Notes: generated by a model from the letters alone, not told the origin. A stretch of DNA of 64,000 bases from Fasciola hepatica (GCA_948099385.1 CANUEZ040000168.1:6239001-6303000), one strand, 5' to 3'; counted from the first letter of the stretch, positions 33,701 to 46,889 are shown. Numbers and translations are program-made.

Positions 33701-34490
33701 ACATTGGAGAGTAAAGCCAACTTTAGATAGTCAGTCATCAGTGCCAGAGGCTTATTGAGTGGTATTTTAGTGACGTCATTTGGTGTAGAAGGGGACCGGT
33801 AAGTCACACCCAGAAGTAATTTAGTGGAGGGGCAGAAGTGAAAGCTCACCCACGGGGAATCCATAATACCTGGTGAGATGTATTGAACTGTAGAGGCCCG
33901 GGAGAAGGGGGTTGATAACGAAGAGAGCTATCACGTCAGCAAGTTTTCTTCCTGAATCATGACGGAGAAGGGAATAACCCGGTATTCTTACTTCGTCTTG
34001 ATAGTGGTGTGTGAGCCAGGCCTCCGTGTGGCAACGGTGTGGGGTTTTGTGTCTGCTGCTGATTGTCCCAGTTCCAGATTTCTGTTTTGGAGTCTGGGGC
34101 AATTGCAGGCAGGCACTTTGGCGCCTGCTGACTGGAAGAAGAAGGAATTCTAATTGGTAGGGGTTTGCTGTCTTCGAAGGAACTGTCCTCACAAAGTGCA
34201 ATGCCAGCACAAGGTGCGGTGGGGACGAAAGCGAGGGTGTCCAAAATACCTGACTAGGTGGATGAGAGGGGGAATTGCCCCACTGAAGGTCGGAGTTGAA
34301 AAGCTCCTGAGCAAAAATGGCTGCGTTTTGGAATCGATTACTCCGTGAGCTAGTTTCTTTTGCACAGGAGGAAAGTAGCCGGGACCAATAGAGCTTCCAG
34401 ATCGTAGTGTTGCCAACGAGTTCCCTTGGCTCCCAGCACTGTGCTTTGAATTTTCGTCTGCGAGACAGAACTTGCGTGGCAGTATCACCT
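33640..34490 (-). pseudogene. Family C endonuclease, N-terminal half, broken
   Basis: The minus strand reads TEAWLTHHYQDEVRIPGYSL and then VIALFVINPLLPG (34080-33890), matching the TETWL ... IPGY ... GGGVALFV layout of element endonucleases. FHFCPSTKLLLGVTYRSP follows (33860-33770), then CPDIHW near 33700. The catalytic Glu of ETW is retained in TEAW. Sequence from 34490 to 34240 is probably the ORF2 leader. It is likely the 5' part of the element at 30830-33190. Confidence 0.7.
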
Positions 34491-34499
34491 TCACAGATG

Positions 34500-37400
34500 T
34501 CAGTTCATCGACATAAGTACCAGGAGATCATCACCTCGCCCCTCGTTCACAAGGCTATCTCTGGGAGCAACTTGTCCCAGCGTAAATCTAGGGCCTCCTT
34601 GCAAGTAGGTACGCTGCTGCTTCTAACGGTATCCTCCGACAGTTTATCCTACGTGGGCATCACTCTGTCCTGGGAAAATTGGCTCACCTTTGGCCTTGAG
34701 TGTGCCCCATGTGGCTTACCAGAAGACAGCGGTTATTGTCTTCCCTCTTATGCACGGTATTATTTCCCGTAAGTGCAGCTAACCTCGTTCACACCAGCTA
34801 CCCTGAAGTGGACTCTGATGGTCTGAGCCGTAGTCTGGCTCAGTATGAGACTGATACACATATGCTGACCTGTGTTATAGAACACTTGATGCCTACCCTG
34901 TGTGTTCGGTCCCACCGTACACTCTTCCTTCTCATGCTAGCAAAACCCCTGAAGTCAAGAACATCCATAAGGTAGCTTCGCCCGGTCGTGAGGGAAAACG
35001 AACCACTCTCATCATTTGCGAAAAAGGGAAAACAGACAAAAAATTACGGTCGGACCAGAGGCTACGGTAAGTTCTTACATGTGCTCAACCACCCCTCTGC
35101 TAGGAGACAAAAAGACCTAGTGGGATCGACTTGATCTCGAGATAAGACTGATGTGGGGTCGTGAGGGAAATGGACAACCCTCCTTTGTGAATGTATCTCC
35201 CATCAGCTCATACCTGATCCTGCTAAAAGGAAACCGCTCGCCACCCATGTTCGCCTGAGAAGCTTTTGGTTTTTACGCACGAGGCCGACTGGGGTGACAG
35301 CGCAATAGACCCTCCATATATGCTTATCCATCTCCCGCTCTTAATTTCAACCAACTTAGGCCCTCCGTACACACCTGGCATGTGTGTGGAGGCCAAGTAC
35401 CACCGCCACCATTGTCTCAACTTTCAACCCATTGATCCGTCAGCATGTTAACGCAACTGACGACTAAACACAGCATCAGTGAAGCCCGAAAAACGAAAAA
35501 AAGTAGTGAAAACCTTTCATCTTTTACTTTCACACTCTTCTTTCTTTCACCGCCTTCGTAAAAATGCGGCCTTCTCGATGTCTTAGATTCCAAGTCACTC
35601 TTAGGTTCATACCTCTACCTAACAGCAAAGATTACCTAACACCAGCCAGCAGGGTCAGGCCTGTAAATACGTCACGGCTGCACGCGTCATACGTCCCTCA
35701 AACCAGTTATACAATTGCTTTCTGGGTTCCTAGTACATCTCAGTTACCTTCTACCACCTCTAACCACTATCGTAGCTCCAAATTTCAGTCCACTGACCTG
35801 AATGGCATGTCGAGGCAATAGATAGCTAGCACCTGCTTCATTGAAGTCTACCAAATATGAACACAGGTAACGGCTCACTTTTCCCATCTTTGACGGAATA
35901 TCTTCTCTTTTTCGCGATAAGATGACGTTTTACTCTTCCTGGCACTCAACCCACTCGTAAGGTGACGGCCCAACTTATTAGAAACCTCCTGCGAACGAAC
36001 AACGGACATCAGTCAGTAGCATTCGACCAGCAAATACCTCACGGCTGCACTCGCGGTTAGGCATTTATGCCATTGGCTCCTAAGTTCGTGCCTGGGTCGG
36101 GTGATAGAGTAACATCCTTCCATATAGTCATGACAAAAAAGCTCCTTCCCCTCTGTTGTTATATTCCACCTATGCTGATCGACCGTCAAACTGTTTATCA
36201 TAATCCTCAGCCGGAATGTCTTCCAGACTGCCGCTCTCTCTGTCTATTTCAGACCCCACTGGATACTTTCTCATCTACCACAGAGTCCGGATATACATCT
36301 TATGTGGCAGCACGGTTTCGTGTGCCGATTGATTCTGCCATGTCATTCTCCAAAGTTGGTGGCCGAGGAGCACAGTGTGACTCTTGTTGGCCCAGCTCTT
36401 GGTGGGGCCATTCACCTGCTGACTAACTTGATCTCCGTCTAACCAAAAAGCATGGAAGCTTCCGACAGCTTACTATTGGACTGACCGGGTTCTCGGATAG
36501 TTCTTCTCCCATTGAAGTCTCAACCCGAGCCTACGCTTCAAAAGACCATACAGAAAATAATCCTGCACTAGCAGTCAAAGCCCAGCTTTTCCAAAGGATG
36601 CGGTTCGCCATTATCCGCTGCTCACTTTGTCCAATAATTGATAATCCTTCTGCCTTTACTACGCACCCCTAAGGCCGAAAGAGAGCCATACTCACAAGGT
36701 AGTGTGCAATACTTATGGCAGTCACCCGCCGGTATATTTAATCTGACCGAGAGCTCCTCTTGCTCATTTCGAGTGACTAACTTCCACGCCGTGGAACTTA
36801 TCTTAATAAAGGAAGCTTCCAGAAAACCGTTGGTCGCTGTCATTTATAATGCCCACTTTGGATGCAGAAGAGCCTCGATAAAAATTGATAAAATGATATA
36901 TTTATCATTTGTTAGTAGTCAGACCTAGTACAAGCAAGCGACTTCCAAGTCTCCTCTATTTCGACAATTTTCCCTCCTCAACGGCATGTCGCTTAGAATT
37001 CCAAACTACCTATCTTCGGACTTTTACTGGGATATCACTAGCTGGGATTGCTGATAGCGATTTATTATATTTGGACTGCTGACTAGATATGCAAACCTCT
37101 TGAAAACGAAACTCGAGAATGGCGATGAACAACTCCGGACCTTTCGTCATGAAACCCGATATTTTCATGTGCGCTGCTTGGCACTCCAGGTACATACACG
37201 GGCTTAGTCCCTCTGACCATTGCGAAATAGGTGCGTTATGGAGATAAATCAGCCTGGGATTCCAAAAATTTGTTGGAAACGCCTGATCTTCAAAGTCTCT
37301 GAAATAATGGGAATGAAGAGCGACTGATACGATAAGCACGATCAGGAAAAAGAATGAAATGGTTGTGTCTCCCCCAAAAAATGTACGTAGTTGAAAATGT

Positions 37401-38190
37401 CCAATGGGAATATATATACGCGATAAAAATCCTAACTAATGTCAGGCCGAATGTATATGACTGGCGAACGGAATGAAAAACTACTGTAGGAGTGACCTGG
37501 CTAGGCCACTTCGGTGGAAGTTATCAAAAATTATGAATAAAACGGGCTCACCGATTATCGGAGGGCACACTCTGTCAGCTTTTACGATCGCGTTCGTCGA
37601 GGAGGTCAGCGAGGAAAGACCGTGGAGTGTCTACCGCGTGTATTCCCGCAGGGTCTGAGTGCAGATAATTCACCCTGGCGTGTGCCGAGGAAGTGCGCCA
37701 GAAGCAGAGCTTGCGGTTGCCAGTCAAACAAGTGATAGGCAGAGTGTGATCGGCTGACCACTATACTCCATCCCTCTTCAGCCATCCGTGTTTTCTCTTT
37801 ACTGGATGATACCTATTATTCCCTGTTATCACCGCACCCTGGTACCGCTATCTTTGCTCTTTTCCCATTCACAAGACATCTCTTGAGCACCTTTTCGCAG
37901 TTTTCCTTTGTTTACTTCATCCAGTTAACTTGACCAACCATTCTTCATCACTTTGGCAGCATCCCTGTTTATACTGTATCTCCCGCATCCTGGGACGACG
38001 TTCTTTCCAAATTTTCCCCCTTCCTGCTGGTTGTTTGCTATTGCCGAAGATGAAGTTGAGACCGACTCTTACCTGCTGTGTAAACCCCTGTCACCATAGT
38101 CCATTTAAAATCGGCCCAGTTGTATTACCTTGTTTGCTAAGGTGACCAACTCCTCTCTTTGAAGTTTGTAGTTTCTCCGTTTGACTGAGT
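34500..38190. other. Unassigned 3.7 kb, no gene recognised
   Basis: I find no RT, endonuclease, integrase or transposase motif and no long frame with protein character on either strand. Short direct repeats are visible: ggtcgtgagggaaa at about 34984 and 35157, and aatac.tcacggctgcac at about 35666 and 36037. These may be old tandem duplications. It could hold non-autonomous elements that I cannot name. Confidence 0.4.
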
Positions 38191-38199
38191 GACATCTTA

Positions 38200-40680
38200 C
38201 ATCCTGATCATGCCCTCACATGTGAGTCTCGGCCGAGGTCGAGAAATGTACCTTTAATGTTATTATGTCCCCCAGTGCCGCTCTTGGGGGCAGAAACAAA
38301 CACATCACCCATTTGTACATCCGATAGACCCTTTTCAATCTTAAATGCTTCTTTTAGTTCACCTAGGATTCTACAGCTCTCTAAAGAGAGGAGATTGAGA
38401 TTTTCTGGACAGTGAGTTTAAGATCCCCGCTCTGACCAAAGATCCTTCTGGTTGCAAGTCGCTGCTCCTCTTTCAAGCACTCCTTATCCTTGCCATAATG
38501 GGCAGCTCAATCCTGCACACAATAATCCAGAAGAGGTTGCACTGAAACCCTGTAAAACGGGATGAGGGCTCCTGGTTTTGCATGGGATGGTATTGCACAC
38601 CCAGACTAATACCCCTCTGGCCATATTGGCAGCTATCCCAGCCACCGCCATTAAGGCCTTAGGTCCTACATGAATATCACACCTGGGATCTTTTACCTCG
38701 GTCACCCTTTGAAACGGAATGCTGCTCATTTCGTCTATGTTGGTGGTCAGGATTTGACTTTTGCCGAGATTTAGCGGTAAATCCCACCGTTTTGCCTATC
38801 TGAGAACAGCTTTCATACTTTGCGCTAAACCGCTTACCGCTACCTTCATATAATCTGCAAAGATAAAACATGGGTTGCCCACCTATCTCGCCAGACCATT
38901 TATGTACAGGAAGAAGACCAAAGGCCCCAATACTGAACCTTGTGGCACACCTCTGGTAACCTTTTCCCTCCGCGATAGATAATCACCCGCCTGTATACAG
39001 AAACTGCGATTCCCTGGAAAGTGTGCTACCTATCCACTCGCCTCCTTGATTATCCCAAGGGTTTGCGATTTGTAATCCAGCAGGCTGGGACTCACAGAGT
39101 CGGAACCTTTTTTGAAACCCAAGTAGCAAACCTCCACTGTAGTACCTTCATCTATTCATCCTGGGGTCTCGTCTAAGAACATCGGTGAGTTTGTCAAGCA
39201 CGATCTCTTTTCAACAACCCCATGTTGTTCAGGCGTTGGTAGGTAGTTGAAAACCAGAAGCTGGCACAATTGCCCTCTGACCATGCCTTCCGAACATTTG
39301 CACAACACTAACGTCAGGTTGACAGGTCGGTAATTCCCCTTCTGCCTGGATCCTTCCGTATATGTTGCTAAGACAGTGACCTTTCACCGGCCTCTGGCAC
39401 CTCACCCTCCCTCAGAGGCTCTTCGTACACCTGGGTAATGGCCCCTGGCATGATGTCGGAAGGAGACCGGACAAGGGTCGGATGGATCATTGCCGTCCAG
39501 TTGCTTTGTGCTTGCACAAACATTTGAGTTCGTGGAGCACCGACGTGCTCTCCATATTCGATCATGCAGTACTAAATGTCTGGTTCTGACGATACACACC
39601 CTCGAGGAACACAAGTACGGCTTCCGTCTTGTCTATGACATCGGGAGCAGTCCTTCCGTCAAGCATTTGCCAGGTGCCCGCTCCTCAATATGTCGTTTTC
39701 CTGGACCGCTTATAGGCGAGGAACTCCTTAGGGTCTGCCTCCACTTTGCTGGCTAGTGTATTCTCATACTGGTACCTTGCCTCTCGTTGCAGGGCTTAAG
39801 CTCTGTTTCTAGTTGTCTTGTAAGTGGCCGATAAGTAGTGCATGTTGTGAAGATCTGATGAGCCCACAGACCTCTGCGAGCAGCTAACTCTGCTGCAATC
39901 TTTGGCTTCAGCCAGGGCGACCAATTCCCCGTTTCTTTGCTGTTTTAGTGGAGCAAATTCCTCTGCTAAGCTTATTAGCCGGGTTTTTGTTGCCATTCGT
40001 TTATTCTCCACAGATGGCTCCGGCACTTCCGGGTAGCAAAATATACCTCGTGTCCCTACCCTCAGTCTATCCTCATCCGCCCTGTCCTAGTTCCGAACCG
40101 CCCTGTATCCCGGTTTGTTGTGCCTTACGATGAACGTCATAAGGACTCCATGATCTTTCTTCCCCACTGGCTTCTCTGTCATCGTAGAAGTGACGTCAGA
40201 TTGATGCCTGGACACTAGCAGATCCACTGTAGATGAAAGTTGTCCACAGCGGAAAGCTTGGTACTTCTCCTGCGTGCTGCGTGAGGGCTTGGCTGTGAAG
40301 CCGCATCACGAGAGCTGTGCAGGTCGTTTCCCCGGAGGTAATTTTTCACCCCATTTCACCTCTGAGAGGTTCATGTCTGCCGACACGACAAAGCGCTTTG
40401 ACCAACTCAACGCCATCAGCAGAAGCTGGAATAGTTCAAAGTCCTCTTTCCTATCTGCTTGCGGTGCTCTATAGGCACAGACTATCCCTATCGGCCACAG
40501 CCCACCGGACCCGGCGAAGGCCACTTGCAGTGGCTTGCTTGTAGGGTGATCCAAGGGTAAACCGTGCCTTCCACTGACTGTAATCGGCTCTCACGAGAAG
40601 TGCCCCTCCGCCTGGACCACCGTCTATTCCGTCTAATCGGTAGGTAGTGTAGCCACGGAGTTGCATGACACTGGTCATTT
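38200..40680 (-). pseudogene. Family B-type ORF2 (endonuclease-RT), broken
   Basis: Endonuclease: LDGIDGGPGGGALLVRADYS (about 40630-40580) and GIVCAYRAPQ ... VVSADMNLSEVKW (40490-40350). The RT palm is at about 38960-38820: TRGVPQGSVLGPLVFFLYIN, then FIFADYMKVA, where the second catalytic Asp is Tyr. The region after motif C (RWDLPLNLGKSQILTTNI) and the C-terminal part (QRLATRRIFGQSGDLKLTVQ, about 38470-38400) follow. Many stops interrupt it. It lies directly downstream of a PHD-type ORF1 remnant, so both probably belong to one full-length insertion of about 3.9 kb. Confidence 0.8.
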
Positions 40681-40689
40681 CATAACCAC

Positions 40690-42060
40690 GTCTCCATGAT
40701 AACTATAACCACTGAGCCACACTCCCTATCCAGTAATCCCCCCTTACCGCCTAAGCTACAGGCACTTGTGTGCCAAATGGCGGCTCCTTCTGTCAGGTCA
40801 TCTGCTTTACTGACACCATTTTGGGCCGTTGGACCCTGGGGAGTATTTCTTGAACCTTTAAGGCCACATCTTTCATAGTAATTGTAATGTTGTAAAAAAG
40901 AAACTCCTGGGTCTTCAGTTGCCTCATTATTCGGTCTTCTGTTTTCCGTCGAGTGCTCCAGGGACCTGCTCCTGCTCAAAGGTGTATGCTTTCATGGAAC
41001 GACCGTTGTCCGGCTTTCATCGGTATTACTGACACCCCGTCTGATCTGGGTTGGCCAAGCTGCCTTTTTCCTTACCACTTCGGTTACTCTTCTTCCCTCA
41101 ATGGTACGCAGCTGCTGAGCATCCAACTGCTTCATGCCCTGTGTGTGTAATTTTTTATCTACTGTCCCATTCGCCTCACTTTATTCAGCTAGCACACTAA
41201 CTACTTGTCTTCTAGCTTGGTTACTGCAAATGAGTGCAACTTCAGATGTACTCTTGCCTAAAGGTGTTTTCTCAGCTTTTGCCATCACGTGAACTGGTTG
41301 CTTAAATTTCCCGTTTTAGTGGAAGCTTCGGATTTTGTGCTCTCGTCGCCTTTGAACCAGGTAGGGTATTTTGTGTGATACTTGTCTATCTCTTGTAGCG
41401 TGCTCAACTCATGATGCCCGGCCTAGCAGTAGGTCCCTGCTCTATGTGCTGGCAAAGATGATAAGCAGGGGCCTCGGCTCCAACGCGCTTTTGCCTCCCG
41501 CAGCCCCATTCCATGGCATTTTTTGCCCTTCATGTTAGTGGAAGGCCTCATAATCGTTACGATTTTTATAACGTGCTCATGATCGGCTTCGCTTCTGATC
41601 CGCGCCACTTTGATCTCCGGTTCCGCATTATTGTGCAGAAGACGCTTGCTCTTCCAAACAGCTCCCTCGGTGATGACGCTTTCCTTCATGAGCTCATTTT
41701 CAAGTCTCTCCGTCCTCCTCTCACCTCCAAATGCACCGCTTCCCTGGGTTTGTTTTGTGCCAGTTGTTGCCCGACTCACCCTTCTTTATCTGCTGTTCGT
41801 TTTCCTAGCGAATTTGCGCGTTGTTATTACCGAGCTCCCTTGTAACTCTTTCACCAAGCTTCCCGTGGTGGCCCCACTTTTTCTGTTTGGCGGTCCCCGT
41901 AGCATACGGGAGTTTTCCTCTGCCAGGGCAACCGAGCAAACACACCCATTACAAAGATTCTTGGTCAAAGCAGAGCAAGGCTGGTGGTGCCACTCATCGC
42001 ACTTATCACACTAGATACCTGTCTCAATGTATCCTTTGCAACGACTAACCTTACATGAAT
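40690..42060 (-). pseudogene. Family B-type ORF1 with PHD-like zinc finger, broken
   Basis: At about 42050-41950 the minus strand reads CKGYIETGI, a stop, then CDKCDEWHHQPCSALTKNLC and GCVC. This Cys/His spacing (C ... CxxC ... HxxC ... CxxC) fits a PHD finger, a domain known from ORF1 of some CR1-like elements. A Lys/Arg-rich middle part and a short helical stretch (RRTERLENELMKES, about 41710) follow, then a tail to about 40690 with decayed sequence. One in-frame stop splits the finger. The function would be nucleic-acid or chromatin binding during retrotransposition. Assignment rests on the finger and on the position just upstream of an ORF2. Confidence 0.6.
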
Positions 42061-42399
42061 TTTCGTTGCAAATTTTCGTCCTGCTATCAAAGGGAACAAA
42101 AAAGCGAAAACCAAGACAAGGCGTTTAAAGCATAGATGACTTCTCTGGGCGGTGGTGATGATTGTAGGAATGAACACAATTATCTAGAACACAACAAAAA
42201 GAAAGCTTAGACAATACTTTGCCAAAAAGAAACCAGTGGGAGCAAAAATCCCTCGAATAAAAGGCGCGTTTAAGTAAATACTGCACGTGTTAGTTTTTGT
42301 GAAATGGCCATTGTTTCTCACTCTCGGGGAAAGCAAATTGGGACGGAACAGAGCACTTCGAAAATCCCAACCGCTCGGTGACTCACAAGGTTCTACCTT

Positions 42400-42660
42400 A
42401 ATAAAAGTGGTCTTTGAGCCTTTGTACTGCTGGCCCACCACGTTACCCTAATGCTCGGCGTTGTGCAAATATGCTACCCGTGGGAGCGAGAATGCGATTG
42501 AGGGACGATGGTGGTTAGCATGTACTTGAAAGCATGCACGAGGGCAACTACCAAATGGCAGCCTAGCTTAGCGGTCAGCGTTCAGTTAAATGGTAAACGT
42601 GGTAGAAGTACCAACGAAGATGGCTGTCACTACAGGAACCTCCTTCTGGAAGTTCGACAG
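42400..42660 (-). repeat. LTR-like direct repeat, 3' side of gypsy remnant
   Basis: Aligns in the same orientation with 46600-46885: shared blocks include taataaa, cctttgtact, the cccgtg.ga.cgag block, gtggttag, caaatggc and gaagatggctgt.actacag. I estimate roughly three quarters of the positions agree. The exact ends (TG...CA) cannot be set. Confidence 0.55.
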
Positions 42661-42664
42661 AACC

Positions 42665-43250
42665 GGGTTTCGATCGTGGCCGTAAACCGTAAGTATTGAT
42701 ATTTCAGGAAATTCCTGTATCCTCCTCGTTTTAAATTTGGTGATGTCGAACGACTGCTGGCGAGCTTGGTGACGCCTGCACTCTCGAGGTCCAATGTGCG
42801 TTGGTCCAGCTGTGTTGTGGTGCCCACGGGTCTGATCCGCTTGCGAGCCTGAAGATGCCGCGTCAGGTCCACCCAAAAGGGCGTCCAGTTGTCGTCTCCA
42901 GAACCATACTGAACAATCGTTCCGTTGCTTAATGAGTGGTTGGCTCCTTGCACGTGCACGGTATTCATTAAGGTTACGGATGAAGCTGCCGTGACGGTGT
43001 AAATCCGTCCGACAGAGGGTAAGGCAAACTGGAACAAAATATCGCCTGAGGGCGCCGGCGGATTTTGGGCCGTAATAACAATACACAAACGATGTTTGGT
43101 GTTGTCGTGGTCACCAGAAGACTGGAATAAAAGGAAATTAGTACTACTGATTGTAATTTCTCGGGCTTGTTGGTTGGTAAATCCATGGTAAACTCCCCAA
43201 CTTGCTGCTAAAATCGGTTGTAAAAGTCGTCACGAAATCGGCGATGCGGA
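42665..43250 (-). other. Region between gypsy pol end and LTR-like repeat
   Basis: Two overlapping minus-strand frames of about 150-165 codons run through here. Neither shows a signal peptide, membrane span or known domain, so I do not call an extra gene. It may be the 3' untranslated part of the element. Confidence 0.35.
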
Positions 43251-43257
43251 CGGGATT

Positions 43258-45525
43258 TCATGGGTCGTGACTGTGACGGCTACCTCGCGCTGCAAGTACG
43301 GTTGAAGGTTCTGACGGACTAACTTCTGGGTTCCCACTAGGCGTGATTGTGGGTGGTTCAAGTGATACCCCGCTCGATGTGGGCGACTGAGTGGCTCGAG
43401 CAGGTGTGAGTTGGACTAGCGGCTCGCACTCTTTGACAGAAGGTGTGAGGCGGTCGATAGATACGGTGTCCTGTCGTCTGATGATGTCCATGATGAATGT
43501 TTTGCCCTACGTTCTATCACCCTGGACGAGCCAATATATGGTGGTTGTAGGGTTCATCAAACACTATCGACGGGAAGGAATTCATGAGTAGCGATTTCCA
43601 GCGCAGTCGGGACATGACTTGTAGACCGTTGTTCGCGCGGCAGGCTGACCTTGAGTACTCGCATGTGCTGCTTAGGGCACTGAGCGTAGTAACCGTAGTC
43701 GACAGTCACGGTTGTCGAAGATGTCCAATCCCAGGGTCCGCAGTTTGTGCATGTGCCGTTGCGCCTAAGTTGACCTTAGGTACTGGTGATGGGCTTAGTT
43801 AATGTACCCGTGATAAGGTGTTGGCGATGGAATTGAGCGCCCTAGAGACGTGTCTTGCCTCTACAGTAAACAGTGAGGCAAATTCTAGGTGGGGAATCTC
43901 GCGTGGTGATCGTTGATCGGAAGGTGACTTCAGTGCCTAAACCAAGGGCCCGCGGTCCGTAAAACCCGAGAACGAATGACCTTCTAGATCTTTTCGAAAA
44001 TGACGGATTCCCAAATAGGTGGCTAATAGCTCCCTACCACGTGTGCTGTACCTAGATTCGGAGGGTTTTGGGCTGTTAGAGAGGAACGCAAGAAGTTTCC
44101 AAGAATCGACTACGAACTGCTGCAGTACTGCTCCAACCGCTGTGTCCGAGGCATCCGTCACTACTGAAGTAGGATCCAAAGGGTCGGGGTGGAGGAGGAG
44201 TGCTATGTTGGCGACAGCATTCTTGGCCGAGGCGAATTCGGCCCCTGCCTTGTCAGAAGTCAAGAATTTCCGCTAGCATCCGTGCAACGGATTGATAGAG
44301 GTTTACTTTATTTCCTCACGGCAAAGAATTAACTGGGGGTAGAAATTCTGCAGGCAGGCAAACTGAAGCAACTGGCCAAAAGACTGGGGTTCAGGGCAGT
44401 CGAGAATTGCGGAAACTTTATATGGCGAAGGGTTGATACCCGAGGATGAAATAGAAATCCCTGTGAGAGTGATATAAGACCGGCTTAATTCGCATTTCGC
44501 GATATTGATTGTAACGCTAAGCTGGCTAAGACTTTCAAAAAGTGCCCGCAGCTGTGCGGCTTGATCTTGCTTTGAAAAACTAGCCACCAAAATATAATCT
44601 AGATATAATTAGGCATTTTCCAAACAGCCGTTTGCCTCGTGTATGAACCTTTGAACTGTCTGGGCCGCACTGTTGAGTCTGAACGTCATGTGCAGAAACT
44701 CGAACAGCCCAAAAGGTGTGGTGACTGCAGTTTTAGGGATATTCGTTTCTGATACAAGGATCTTGCTGTACGCACAAACCGTATCGACACGACCGAAGAC
44801 GGAGAAGCCTGATAAAAGCAAAGAGAGGCCTGTGTACTGGGAATCGGGTATCTGCCAGTAACGGCGGCTTTGTTAAGTGCTCTGCAGTTACCACCGGGTC
44901 TCCACTTGCAGCCAGACCTAAGAACCATATGAGAAGGAGAATCCCAGTGGCTACTAGAACAGCGTATTATACGGTATTAGCATGTGTTCATTTTCGACCC
45001 GTCAACACAGAGCCTGTCCGGTGCTGACAGATGTTGCCTGCTGAGCACAGGGTGTCTTTCAATGTCGATGTGGTGAGCGACCTTGGTGCTCACTGCCGGG
45101 AGGGCCCGGCCTACCGGAACATGGCCGGGTAGGCGGCGATGAGTTCGTCGCACGTTTGGTGTGATTCACTCGCGAATTATAACCAGCAACAGTGAAAAGG
45201 ATTTGACGATCCACCCCTCTGCGGCGCCGTGTTGTAGGAAGTCGACGCCTAGAATTGGGCACGAGACGTCTGCGCTGATGAATACCCAGCGAAAATTACT
45301 CTCTAAACTTAAGTTTAAGGTGAGCGACCGCTGACCAAACGTTGGGATGGCCGTGTTTTTGGCGGCGCGTAGAGTTTGGGCCCGCGGTGTGCTATTGTCG
45401 CCTTTCGCTCGGAGGAGGACGCCCACTCGGCACCGGCATCTACAAGGAGTAGATCGTTTTGATATAATATCCATTACTTTCAAAAGGCGACGGTTGGCCT
45501 GATACCCGGTCTCGTGGGTCGCCAC
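43258..45525 (-). pseudogene. Ty3/gypsy pol remnant: protease, RT, RNase H, integrase tail
   Basis: Protease: LLVDAGAEWASSS at 45443-45405 in one frame, where the family has DTGA, then VSCPILGVDFLQHG (about 45255-45214). RT: CKWRPGGNCRALNKAAVTGR (about 44900), IPKTAVTTPFGLFEFLHMTF and the catalytic box YLDY at 44605-44594, where the family has YLDD, with a stop just before. RNase H: VVTDASDTAVGAVLQQ, YSTRGRELLATYLGIRHF and FTDRGPL (44170-43940), then FTVEARHVSRALNSIANTLS near 43840. The integrase core is largely missing between about 43750 and 43570; its C-terminal module resumes with IYWLVQGDRT and DTVSIDRLTPSVKECEP. It cannot be active. Confidence 0.85.
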
Positions 45526-45539
45526 CGCAGGCCGGGGGT

Positions 45540-46130
45540 TTAGTTTCCCTGATGGGTGCCGGGAATCTCACACCCTGGTTCGCGTCGTCTGGATCCCTCA
45601 CCGAAGCGACTTTGGTATTTACAATACCCTTCTGTTGAAGAGCAGAAAAGTCGTCTCAGTGACGGACTATGAAGCCTAGGTGGGCGTGGGCGGTGCCGCT
45701 CCTGTGACCCACATCTACTTACTGCTAGGCTTTGCAGGCTCGCGCCAATTCTGGACGAAACTGACGTGAGTTCTTCAGATGTTGGCAAGGCAGGCACCGT
45801 TGTGACGGAGGACACAGTCACTATAGCTACAGCTGAGTTTTATCTTGACATAATGTCGCCAGCTATGGCTGCTGTTTCCTCTGGTGCTCATTTACTCGTG
45901 GCCTCCAGTGACACGAGGATTTTGTGCGGCAAACGCTACAAACAAAACTCACTTAAGAGTGGGCCCTTGCCCACTGTCGGTCCTTGCAAGCGCTGCATCC
46001 CAAGCGGCAGCTCAAAAAACTTTCCTCTCTCAAGCTCAACACTCTGAAGAGGTTGCAAGCCATGGTCCTGCGTTGGGGTCGTGCCGTCATTGTAGTTTCG
46101 AGAGGAGTTTACTTCGTACCTTACTTGCAT
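45540..46130 (-). pseudogene. Ty3/gypsy gag remnant
   Basis: The minus strand contains LLSEFCLKRLPHKILVSLEA, close to the LLRELFLQRLP block of gypsy-type gag capsid domains, followed by an Ala/Ser-rich stretch and a basic RPRPPRLHSPSLRR region where a nucleocapsid-like end is expected. A clear CCHC knuckle is not preserved. It lies directly upstream of the protease remnant. Confidence 0.6.
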
Positions 46131-46599
46131 TGTGGCCTCCGGTGGGAGTCGACCTCATGATCATCTTAACCGGTTGGCACAGCTGGTTACGCTGCAGTTT
46201 TCGAATTCCATTTCGAACAGGGCGAACCCGAGTTCTGGATCAGTAGGCGTGAATGCCGGTAAGTACAGCGTGATCGCCCCAACCATGGGGTCTGGGCAAG
46301 ATTTCCGCTCAGCAGAAGCAGCGATCTGTCTACTGAGTAGAGACAGGAAAAGAAATCAACAACCAATGTGGCAATCCAATCCAAGAAATTACTTACGAAG
46401 AACTAGACACTTTGTCTACGTATGATGGAAAGTAACGGTTTGGAAAACCAGCCGAAAACGTCATCGAACAAGAGTATAATAGGAAGGTAAAAAAGTACGC
46501 AGATGGCAACTCGAAAGCTGGAAAACAGTGAAAATCAAGCTCCCCGGGGATCACGTCCGGCTCGCCAATAGCGAGATAGCTAAACCTTTTATCGAGGTT

Positions 46600-46885
46600 T
46601 TATTAATAAACGTATTCTTCTGGCCTTTGTACTACATGGAAAGCCTGCTCTTTGCTCTAATGATTGACACTGTAGGAATATGTTAACCAGGTTGGTGTTC
46701 TTTTCAACCCGTGAGAACGAGGATATTGGGAGCGATAGTGGTTAGAGTGTATTTGGGAGCCTGTTTGAGAGAGTGCCCGAAAGCGACCATCAAATGGCGG
46801 GCTCGCTTAGCTGTCAGCCTTCAGTTTAATTCTAAACGTGTAAAAATCAAGAAAGAAGATGGCTGTTACTACAGTCTACCGGAAT
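46600..46885 (-). repeat. LTR-like direct repeat, 5' side of gypsy remnant
   Basis: Partner of 42400-42660. It lies upstream of the gag remnant as read on the minus strand, where the 5' LTR belongs. The high divergence between the two copies implies an old insertion, if they are LTRs. Confidence 0.55.
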
Positions 46886-46889
46886 GTTC

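Noticed and set aside
42630..43088. Envelope-like third gene after gypsy pol.
   Set aside because: No signal peptide, membrane span or fusion motif. Two overlapping frames of similar length suggest chance.
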